64,000 bases of DNA from Chthoniobacter flavus (GTDB lineage: Bacteria; Verrucomicrobiota; Verrucomicrobiia; Chthoniobacterales; Chthoniobacteraceae), in the NCBI GenBank assembly GCA_945861435.1, contig CAMAUX010000011.1:1-64000 (forward strand), written 5' to 3'. A program made the position numbers and the translations under genes. The notes below the pieces were generated by a model. That model was given only the letters and a program-made list of their open reading frames with translations. It was not told the origin of the DNA and searched no databases. Below, one piece after another: positions 7,729 to 15,649 of the stretch; position 1 is the stretch's first letter; each line of letters opens with the position of its first letter.

Positions 7729-10645
7729 ACAAGCCCACACCTCTCCCGACTCCGCCCTGCACCTGAGCGGAAACCACCTCCTCAACCTCCAGGAGCAACC
7801 GGGCGCATGGAAAGTCCTCTCCGGCAGCCTCGACCTGTTCGCCGCCCCCATCCAGAACGGCAAACCCGCCGGCATCCGCAAACATATCGCCCGCCTCCAG
7901 CAGGGGGCCTGGCTCTTTGACGCACACGCACCACACCCCACGGATCCCTCCATGGGCCTCCTCGCCGTCACCCTCGGCGATGTGCAGTTGATCCACCTCG
8001 ACCCCGAGCAACTCGAGGCGCTCTGGTCGGAGACCGCCCCCAATCCCATCACCCACGCAGACCCAAGGGCCGAGCTCGCAGCCGCACTCCATGCATGGAC
8101 CGGCACGCTCCTGCGCCTGCTGCCACAGAGCACACCGCCCGCCACGGCCCCGCTCCCCCAGTCCTCCGACACCTTCGCCCTCGCCGATGGTCAGCCCCTG
8201 GTTCCAGACGCCTGCCCGCCTGCAGCACGCGTCATGGAAGGCGCGCTCGCGTCCCCGGATCCAGCCCGCCCCTCTCTGGACTCCCAAAGCGGCTGGTTCG
8301 CCCCAGCCTCCCTCGCCCATTTCACCGCCTCGGGTCCCAGCGTCCTGCAGACATCCACCCTGGAAGCGCTCCCCCACTTCAACGCTGCACTTCAACTCCT
8401 CTCCCACCTCCATGAAACCGTGGCCGCCAGCCTCAGCAGTCAGGCCGCACTGGAGGACTCACGCGAAGGCGCACGCATCACACAACGCACCATCAACCAA
8501 GCGCAGGCCTTCAGCTCCGCCATCGGATCGCTGGCCGGACTCGTCGACCGTTCCGAAAGTCCCATTCTCGCCACCGGCACCTCCCTCCAAGACCTGCTCC
8601 ACGCAGCCTGCCAGGCCATCGGCCGCGAAATCGACGTCACTTTCCCTCCCCTCGACATGCAGGACCCCGCCGCCCGCAGGGATCCCGTCTCCACCCTCGC
8701 CCGCAATGCAAGGGTGCGCGCGCGCAGCGTCCTGCTCAGCGACCGCTGGTGGGAATCCCCCGCCAGCCCCCTCCTCGCCTACCTCGGGAAGGAAAAACGC
8801 CCCGTAGCCCTCCTCCCCTCGGGCGCCCGCAAATTCAAAATCGTGGACCCCGGCGCCGCCACCACCGGCATCCTCACCCCGGAAATCGCCGCCGAAATCG
8901 CTCCCTCCGCGACCATGTTCTACATGCCACTCCCCGAAAGGGAGGTGACCCTCCGCGACATCTTCGCGCGCGCACTGCGTGGGAACTGGGCGGACTTCTC
9001 CATGGTCATCGGCCTCGGCCTTCTGGTGGGCATCATTGCAATGCTCCTGCCCATCATGACCGGCGTCGTCTTCAACACCATCCTGCCCGCCGGCGAAGTC
9101 AGCCAGCTCTTCCAAGTCGGCGCAGCCCTCGCCCTCGCCGCACTCGTAAGCACCGGCCTCACCCTCGCCAGCAACATCGCCATGCTCCGCATCGAGGGCA
9201 AAAGCGACAACGCCCTCCAAGCCGCCATCTGGGACCGCCTCCTCTCCCTGCCCCCCACCTTCTTCCGCAGCTACAGCGCCGGCGACCTCGCCATGCGCGC
9301 CAACGGAATCAACGCCATCCGCCAGATCCTCTCCGGCACCGCTCTCTCCAGCCTCCTGCAGTCCATTTTCTCCGTCTTCAGCCTCGGACTCCTGTTCTAC
9401 TACAGCACGCAGATGGCCCTCCTCGCCCTGGGCCTCGTCTCCATCGCCATCGTCGCCTCCGCCTCCATCGCCTCCCTGCAGCTCAAGTACCAGAGGAAAA
9501 GCCTCGCCGCCCAGGGCCGCCTCGCAGGCACCGTCCTCCAGTTCCTCTCCGGCCTCGCCAAACTGCGCGCCAGCGGCTGCGAAACCCGCGCCTTCGCCCG
9601 CTGGACCCAGCGCTTCGTGGAGATGAAGTCCCACGACATCGCCGCCACCCGCATCAGCAACGCCGGCGCCACCTTCAACAGCGTCTTCTCCATCCTCTGC
9701 ACCATCTCCATTTTCTGCGTCTATTTCCTCTTCATGAAAGGCTCCCTGCCAACCGGGGACTTCCTCTCCTACAACGCCGCGTTCACCCAGTTCATGGGCT
9801 CCCTCATCGCCACCAGCTCCGCCCTCATCACCCTCCTCAACGCCGCCCCCATCTACGAACGCGCCAAACCCATCCTCACCACCCTCCCCGAAGTCGACCC
9901 CTCCAAAACCGACCCGGGCAGGATCAAGGGCGCCATCGATGTCTCAAATCTCAACTTCAGCTACATTCCCGGCGGAAAACAGATCCTCAAGGACGTCAGC
10001 ATCACCATCCAACCCGGCGAGTTCGTCGCAATCGTCGGATCCTCCGGCTCCGGCAAGTCCACCCTCCTCAGGCTCCTCCTCGGCTTCGAACAGGCCCCCG
10101 CCTGCAGCATCTTCTACGACGGAAAGGACCTCTGCGAACTCGACATCCTCTGCCTCCGCCGCCAGTTCGGCGTCGTCCTCCAAAACGGCCGGGTCCTTTC
10201 CGGCGACATCTTCCACAACATCATCGGCGCCTCCCTCCTCACCCTCGATGACGCATGGGCCGCCGCTGAAGCCGTCGGCTTCGCAGACGACATCCGCTCC
10301 ATGCCCATGGGCATGCACACCTATGTCTCCGAGGGCGGCTCCACCCTCTCCGGCGGCCAGCGCCAGCGCCTCCTCCTCGCACGCGCCATCGTCCACCGCC
10401 CCCCCCTCCTCATGCTCGACGAGGCCACCAGCGCCCTCGACAACCGCACCCAGGAGATGGTCTCCCAAAGCATGCGCACCCTCCGCGTCTCGCGCCTCGT
10501 CATCGCCCACCGCCTCAGCACCATCGTCGGCGCCGACCGCATCTACGTCCTCGAACACGGCCGCGTCATCCAGCACGGCTCCTACGACGAACTCATCAGC
10601 GTCGAAGGCCCCTTCCGCGAACTCTCCAAGCGCCAGACCGACTAG
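7721..10645 (+). CDS. NHLM-family ABC transporter permease/ATP-binding protein without peptidase domain
   Basis: About 400-aa N-terminal domain, TM domain, Walker A GSSGSGKST, LSGGQRQRLLLARAI; 8-bp overlap with previous gene. Confidence 0.9.
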   Translation: MPEQAHTSPDSALHLSGNHLLNLQEQPGAWKVLSGSLDLFAAPIQNGKPAGIRKHIARLQQGAWLFDAHAPHPTDPSMGLLAVTLGDVQLIHLDPEQLEALWSETAPNPITHADPRAELAAALHAWTGTLLRLLPQSTPPATAPLPQSSDTFALADGQPLVPDACPPAARVMEGALASPDPARPSLDSQSGWFAPASLAHFTASGPSVLQTSTLEALPHFNAALQLLSHLHETVAASLSSQAALEDSREGARITQRTINQAQAFSSAIGSLAGLVDRSESPILATGTSLQDLLHAACQAIGREIDVTFPPLDMQDPAARRDPVSTLARNARVRARSVLLSDRWWESPASPLLAYLGKEKRPVALLPSGARKFKIVDPGAATTGILTPEIAAEIAPSATMFYMPLPEREVTLRDIFARALRGNWADFSMVIGLGLLVGIIAMLLPIMTGVVFNTILPAGEVSQLFQVGAALALAALVSTGLTLASNIAMLRIEGKSDNALQAAIWDRLLSLPPTFFRSYSAGDLAMRANGINAIRQILSGTALSSLLQSIFSVFSLGLLFYYSTQMALLALGLVSIAIVASASIASLQLKYQRKSLAAQGRLAGTVLQFLSGLAKLRASGCETRAFARWTQRFVEMKSHDIAATRISNAGATFNSVFSILCTISIFCVYFLFMKGSLPTGDFLSYNAAFTQFMGSLIATSSALITLLNAAPIYERAKPILTTLPEVDPSKTDPGRIKGAIDVSNLNFSYIPGGKQILKDVSITIQPGEFVAIVGSSGSGKSTLLRLLLGFEQAPACSIFYDGKDLCELDILCLRRQFGVVLQNGRVLSGDIFHNIIGASLLTLDDAWAAAEAVGFADDIRSMPMGMHTYVSEGGSTLSGGQRQRLLLARAIVHRPPLLMLDEATSALDNRTQEMVSQSMRTLRVSRLVIAHRLSTIVGADRIYVLEHGRVIQHGSYDELISVEGPFRELSKRQTD

Positions 10646-10666
10646 GACTCCGCACCCACGCTCCGC

Positions 10667-11542
10667 TCACACGTACCCCAGCACCTCCGCCACCGCCCGC
10701 GCAGCCTCCGGCACCTCCTCGATCCCCAGCACCGCAAGCCCCTCATCCACAGAATCGGGAACCCGGGGCCGCCCCACCCGCAGAGTCGGTTCCTTCAGAA
10801 AGTGGTCGTCGTTGTCATACGGCGCCTCGGCAGGCCCCACCCCCGCAAACACCCAGCGCTCCGGGTGCATCATCGCCTCCATGGCCTCACCGGACAGCTC
10901 CATGCCGAGAAGCCTGAAAAACCCAGGCCACACCGCCCGCGGATCCTCAAGAAGATCCTCCCCCCGCACCCGCCACACCACCTCCGCCCCGCGCGTCTCC
11001 TCAAAAATGTTCCGGTGCGCCATCGCCCATGCCTCAAGGCACTCCCTCGCTCCAACCGCCCCACCCTTCCGATAAGTGCGCTGCATCGAACGCACCGCCG
11101 TCGCCGGATGGCGCGCAAGATGGATCACCGCCGCCCCCCGCCCATGCCGGATCGCACGCGCAATCCGCTCCCTCTGAAAAACCACCAGCGGACTCTTCTC
11201 CACCACACCCCGCGGATGCACCGCTGCAGCGAGAAAGTCCCAGACATCCGCTGTGGCCCAATCCTTCCGCGACCCCATCCACTCCCGCGCCCAAAGCAGC
11301 CCGGCGCTCGATTGCTCACCAAACTCCAACTGCGCCAGCGCACGCCCGAGACCCGAAGGGAACTCCGTGCGAAACAAACTCCGCAGCCGTGTCCAGAGCA
11401 CGAGCAGTTCACCAACGGTTTCCGCCGCCGCAAGGTTGAGCTCGGGAAACCCAAAGAAAGCCGGATGCTGGCTCAGCATGGCCGCCACCACGGTGGAGAA
11501 CGAACGCGGCGGACTCAGCAAAATCACGTGAGGACTCTTCAC
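10667..11542 (-). CDS. Sulfotransferase family protein
   Basis: GTG start VKSPHVILLSPPRSFSTVVAAMLSQHP (PAPS-binding-like loop PPRSFST); GTGA overlap with upstream GNAT gene. Confidence 0.75.
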   Translation of the reverse strand: MKSPHVILLSPPRSFSTVVAAMLSQHPAFFGFPELNLAAAETVGELLVLWTRLRSLFRTEFPSGLGRALAQLEFGEQSSAGLLWAREWMGSRKDWATADVWDFLAAAVHPRGVVEKSPLVVFQRERIARAIRHGRGAAVIHLARHPATAVRSMQRTYRKGGAVGARECLEAWAMAHRNIFEETRGAEVVWRVRGEDLLEDPRAVWPGFFRLLGMELSGEAMEAMMHPERWVFAGVGPAEAPYDNDDHFLKEPTLRVGRPRVPDSVDEGLAVLGIEEVPEAARAVAEVLGYV

Positions 11543-12426
11543 TGCGCGAGAAGCTTTGTCTGCGAGAACGACTCTCCAACGTAACTGCAGTACCGAGCAA
11601 AATGGCGCATCGTAAACTGCACCATCCGCGGGTGGCTCAGCGGCACCGCCCACGTCCCCTCCTTCACACCCGCCGCAGGAAGCGCACGCACCACAGCAGC
11701 GTAGACCGCCACAAGACGGCCCGCCCGCTGCAGCCCGGGATCCATGTAGCTGCATGTCATACGCAGGGTGTCCTTATTCATCCGGTGGTTCAGCATCCAG
11801 CCCACCACCCGCCCACCAGTCAGCAGCGCAAAGCTCAGCGAGGGATCGCACCCCTTCTCATGCACAAACGGCAGCACATCAGCCGGAATCCACGGCGTCC
11901 TCTCCTGCCACAGCCGCAACTCCTCCCGCTCCTGCTCCGTCACCGCCGCCCACGCTTTCATGCAATACCCGTCGCAAAGCGCGGACCTCGTCCAACGCGC
12001 CTCCAGCATCCTCTGCGTCTGCGAACGCAACACCAGCATCCGGGGCACTGCCGCCTTGAAACCCACCCCTTCCAAAAACCGCCGGATCGGCGGCACCGGC
12101 GTCCCCTCCTCCACCATGTACACCGCGCGCATCCGGCCGGCCCCCCTCTCCAGCGCGCACGCCTCCAGTCGCTGGATCAGCAGCTTCCCAAGTCCGCGCC
12201 GCCTCTCACCCTCCACCACAAACAGGGACAACACATGCCCCGTGTCCCCCACCATCTCCCCAACGATCAACCCCACCGGCACACCCCCGGCACGCGCCAC
12301 CACCCCGATGCCCCGTTCCATGCGAAGAACGTGCCGGTAGGCGGGATAAGTCAACCACGCGACCTCCCCCGCAAACCACGGATGCACCAACTCCAACTGC
12401 CAGGGCGATGCGGACACAGGCGTCAT
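11539..12426 (-). CDS. GNAT-family N-acyltransferase, probably two GNAT-like domains
   Basis: LSLFVVEGERRRGLGKLLIQRLEACALERG acetyl-CoA-binding-like motif plus a second GNAT-like half (LTGGRVVGWMLNHRMNKDTLRMTCSYMDPGLQRAGRLVAVYAAVVRAL). Confidence 0.7.
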   Translation of the reverse strand: MTPVSASPWQLELVHPWFAGEVAWLTYPAYRHVLRMERGIGVVARAGGVPVGLIVGEMVGDTGHVLSLFVVEGERRRGLGKLLIQRLEACALERGAGRMRAVYMVEEGTPVPPIRRFLEGVGFKAAVPRMLVLRSQTQRMLEARWTRSALCDGYCMKAWAAVTEQEREELRLWQERTPWIPADVLPFVHEKGCDPSLSFALLTGGRVVGWMLNHRMNKDTLRMTCSYMDPGLQRAGRLVAVYAAVVRALPAAGVKEGTWAVPLSHPRMVQFTMRHFARYCSYVGESFSQTKLLAQ

Positions 12427-12980
12427 CCTCCCATCCGGGCAGCCGCCCCCGCAGCCTCCGCAGTCACACCGGCCGCATAACGGTGCCCCGGCTTCACAAA
12501 ATCCAGCAGTAGGATCACCCGCGGAGAATCCCCACGGTTCCATGCCTCATGCTCCACCGTGTCGTCGAAGATCATGCAGCGCCCTTCCTCCCACCCCCTC
12601 GTCTCCCCGCCCACACGCAACGCGCACCCGTCGGGAACAATCAGCGGCAGATGACACCGCAACACGCTGTCCGTGTAACCCCGGTGCGGCTTGATGTGCG
12701 TCCCCGCCGCAAGCCACGAAAAACCCGCCGTCACCATCCCGGGAACCCGCTCCACCGCAGCCGTCGTCCCCGCACAGAGCCCGCAGTTGCCACTCAGCCT
12801 CCGCCCAAACGCGTAAAGACCGAAAACGTCCCAGCGATTCTCATACAAAAACTTCTCCGGCCATGCGGTGAACTTCGCCGGATCAAGCCGCTCAAACTCC
12901 GCCCGAATCTCCGCCGTCGACGCCTCAAGTTCCTCCACAAAGGGAAAGCCGGATGTCTCGAAAAACATGAACCCCTTCAT
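12423..12980 (-). CDS. Aspartyl/asparaginyl beta-hydroxylase-like dioxygenase
   Basis: GTHIKPHRGYTDSVLRCHLPLIVPDGCALRVGGETRGWEEGRCMIFDDTVEHEAWNRGDSPRVILLLDF matches the AspH fold motif pattern; ATGA overlaps at both ends. Confidence 0.85.
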   Translation of the reverse strand: MKGFMFFETSGFPFVEELEASTAEIRAEFERLDPAKFTAWPEKFLYENRWDVFGLYAFGRRLSGNCGLCAGTTAAVERVPGMVTAGFSWLAAGTHIKPHRGYTDSVLRCHLPLIVPDGCALRVGGETRGWEEGRCMIFDDTVEHEAWNRGDSPRVILLLDFVKPGHRYAAGVTAEAAGAAARMGG

Positions 12981-14518
12981 GCCCCCTGCGTCAGACGAGC
13001 AAAAGACATATAATCGTGCCCGAAATGCCGAGCCCCAGTCAGCAACACCGGCTCCGCATTCCAACCCGCAGCAGCAATGGCGGCCAGATGCATTCCCGGC
13101 TCCGCCAGAAGCTGCTGGGAATACCCGTGTGTGATCTCCAAAGCAGTCGCGATACTCCGCCCCACATTACGCACCGCCTCCCCGATCGACGTCGCATGCG
13201 GCTCAATCACGATCATCCCATGGCGCCCCAACACCCGGCGCCAGCAGGCAAAATGCCCGCACAAATCGGAAAAAAGCTCCGCGCCGGAAACCGGACGCCC
13301 GTCGCTGTCCACGATAGCCGACTCGCTGCGCACATCCCACGACCGCGCGCTCGCACCCAGAAACCTCCGGTTGTGGACGGTCGACTTGCACACCACCAGC
13401 GCCTCCGCAAAATCCACCACGCTCCCGATGTGCTCAGGGTGGGAGATGTCCCCCCACACGATCCTTCCAGGCACCTGCAGCTGCTTGAGCGTCTCCGCCG
13501 CCCCCTCCATCGACACCTCCTGATACTCCACCCCAACCACATCCAACGGAAACTCCCCCAGATGCCGGCCACGTCGCGTTTGATGACAAATCGCCCAGTA
13601 CGACTGCGCAAGCATCAGACCGTTGCCACACCCCACATCCACCAGCACCCGCGGCTGCCGACTCAAATCCTCCGTGTCGAACACCGGCAGCAGCATGTCA
13701 AAAAACGGCCCGCGACAACTCTGCGCAAAAACCTTCCCGCTGAATTCAATGTCGAGACGCCGGATCACATGACGCTCCTGCCCACCAACACTCTGGCGCG
13801 GAAACGATTTCGCATCCCCAAAAAGCAGCGTCTCCGTCCCGGCCAGCAGCGGCGCATACCCAAGCACGTAATCAAACAGATCCGCACGCAGCGCGATCTC
13901 CCGCCCGACCATGGTGGCTTCCACGCCGTTGAACCATCCCAACTCCTCTGCGAAACACTCCCACTCACCGAGCTCAGATTCCATCCCGCCCCGCCACCAT
14001 CCGAGCAGGCCAAACCCAATCGCCGCAGGAATTCCCACCGCATACTCGGCCAGATCCTCCAGCCCGGCACTGAGCATCTGCCGGTGCCAGCGGAGCGACT
14101 CCCGACGCAGCTCCCCGAGTTCCTCCCGGTGATCGCGTTCAGCCCCCGCATCCGCCGCAAGCTGGGCGAGCAGAGGAACCCATGCCGCCATGGCTCCATA
14201 CATCGCCGCCTCCTCGGCACAACGCCTTCCCCTTTGCGTCATGCTCCAAGCCGCCAGCGGATCGCTCTCAGGACCGCATGCGGTGATCCAGCCCTGATTG
14301 GCCAGAGCCTTCAGCACGATGCGCAGGTATCCAAGATTCGCCCCGGTCTCCGCCGCAAACTCCCCGGTATCATAAGGCCCATCCGCATCCCTGCCCTCCA
14401 ACCACCCGTGCCGTGAAAGGCTCGACAGCGCGGGCGCAAGAACGATTCCATCAAGGAACCGCAGGAGCTTCTGACAGGCGATGGATTCGATGCTGATCGC
14501 AGGGGTCTGTTTGTTCAC
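12977..14518 (-). CDS. SAM-dependent methyltransferase with N-terminal winged-helix-like region
   Basis: LVDVGCGNGLMLAQSYWAI class I motif; GTG start VNKQTPAISIES; the longer ORF-track start would run antisense through metX. Confidence 0.75.
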   Translation of the reverse strand: MNKQTPAISIESIACQKLLRFLDGIVLAPALSSLSRHGWLEGRDADGPYDTGEFAAETGANLGYLRIVLKALANQGWITACGPESDPLAAWSMTQRGRRCAEEAAMYGAMAAWVPLLAQLAADAGAERDHREELGELRRESLRWHRQMLSAGLEDLAEYAVGIPAAIGFGLLGWWRGGMESELGEWECFAEELGWFNGVEATMVGREIALRADLFDYVLGYAPLLAGTETLLFGDAKSFPRQSVGGQERHVIRRLDIEFSGKVFAQSCRGPFFDMLLPVFDTEDLSRQPRVLVDVGCGNGLMLAQSYWAICHQTRRGRHLGEFPLDVVGVEYQEVSMEGAAETLKQLQVPGRIVWGDISHPEHIGSVVDFAEALVVCKSTVHNRRFLGASARSWDVRSESAIVDSDGRPVSGAELFSDLCGHFACWRRVLGRHGMIVIEPHATSIGEAVRNVGRSIATALEITHGYSQQLLAEPGMHLAAIAAAGWNAEPVLLTGARHFGHDYMSFARLTQGA

Positions 14519-14539
14519 TCCACTCCTCTCTCGCAAACC

Positions 14540-15649
14540 ATGATCGTTCACGCACTCAAGGCAAGGTTTAGCACGCCGCTCCCCTTGGATCTGGGCGGCT
14601 CCCTGCCCGAATTCAACCTCGCTTACGAAGCCTACGGCCGTCTCAACGCCGACGCCTCCAACGCCATCCTCATCCTCCATGCCCTGAGCTCCACCAGCCA
14701 TGCCGCGGGCATCCATCATCCCAGCGACACCAAACCCGGCTGGTGGGACTCCGTCATCGGCCCCGGAAAACTCTTCGACACCGACAGGTTCTTCGTCGTG
14801 TGTTCCAACGTCCTCGGTGGCTGGGCCGGCAGCACCTCCCCGGCCGATCCAAACCCCCTCACAGGCACGCCCTACGGCCTCCACTTCCCCACCCTCACCA
14901 TCGCCGACATGGTCCGGGCCCAGCACCAGCTCATGCACCTGCTCGGCATCCAGCGCTGGCACGCCCTCGCAGGAGGCTGCATGGGCGGATTCCAAGCGCT
15001 CGAATGGCTGCGCCTCTTCCCCCAACACGTCGGCCGCGCCCTCCTCGTGGGCACCAGCTGGAAAACCTCCGCGCACACCATCGCCCGCAACGCCGTCCTC
15101 CGACAGGCCTTGATGAGCGATCCCCTCTGGAACCACGGCGACTACTACCACGGTCCCCAACCCCAATCCGGCCCCGCACTGGCAGCCACCATCGGCACCC
15201 TCATCTGGTTCGATCCCTCCCACCTCGAAACCAAACACGGCCGCAAACGCCTCCCCACGCCACCCTCCCCGCAAGCCTCAGAACGCTTCGCCCCGCAGTT
15301 CCAGATCGAAGCCTTGATCGCACGGATCGCCGCCGCTGCACCCGGCGCCTTCGATTCCAACAGCATGCTTTACCTCACCAAGGCCATGGACCTGTTCGAC
15401 CTCACCGCGCACGGACCCATGGAAACAGTCTTCGCCCACTGCCGCACACCCACACTCCTCGTCAGCATCGATTCCGACTGGCGCTACCCAGCCGCAGAAG
15501 GCGGACATCTCGTCAACCACCTCCTGCGCGCAGGCTGCCCCGCAGAACACCGCCTCCTCCAAAGCCCCCTCGGACACGGCGCCTTCTTCCTCGATCCCGC
15601 AGCATTCACCGCCGTGGTCGGAGATTACCTCGAACCCATCAAAGGATAA
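14540..15649 (+). CDS. metX: Homoserine O-acetyltransferase
   Basis: LILHALSSTSHAAG, VLGGWAGSTSPADPNPLTGTPYG, LAGGCMGGFQALEW (G-x-C/S-M-G-G nucleophile-elbow context), C-terminal SPLGHGAFFLD. Confidence 0.85.
   Translation: MIVHALKARFSTPLPLDLGGSLPEFNLAYEAYGRLNADASNAILILHALSSTSHAAGIHHPSDTKPGWWDSVIGPGKLFDTDRFFVVCSNVLGGWAGSTSPADPNPLTGTPYGLHFPTLTIADMVRAQHQLMHLLGIQRWHALAGGCMGGFQALEWLRLFPQHVGRALLVGTSWKTSAHTIARNAVLRQALMSDPLWNHGDYYHGPQPQSGPALAATIGTLIWFDPSHLETKHGRKRLPTPPSPQASERFAPQFQIEALIARIAAAAPGAFDSNSMLYLTKAMDLFDLTAHGPMETVFAHCRTPTLLVSIDSDWRYPAAEGGHLVNHLLRAGCPAEHRLLQSPLGHGAFFLDPAAFTAVVGDYLEPIKG

Noticed and set aside
14519-14539. Possible SAM/SAM-alpha riboswitch in front of metX
   Set aside because: Only 21 nt separate metX from the divergent methyltransferase start; no room for an aptamer unless it overlaps coding sequence, and none was seen.
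12977-15274. 765-aa version of the methyltransferase ORF
   Set aside because: The N-terminal about 250 aa run antisense through metX with low-complexity composition; GTG at 14518 is a better start.
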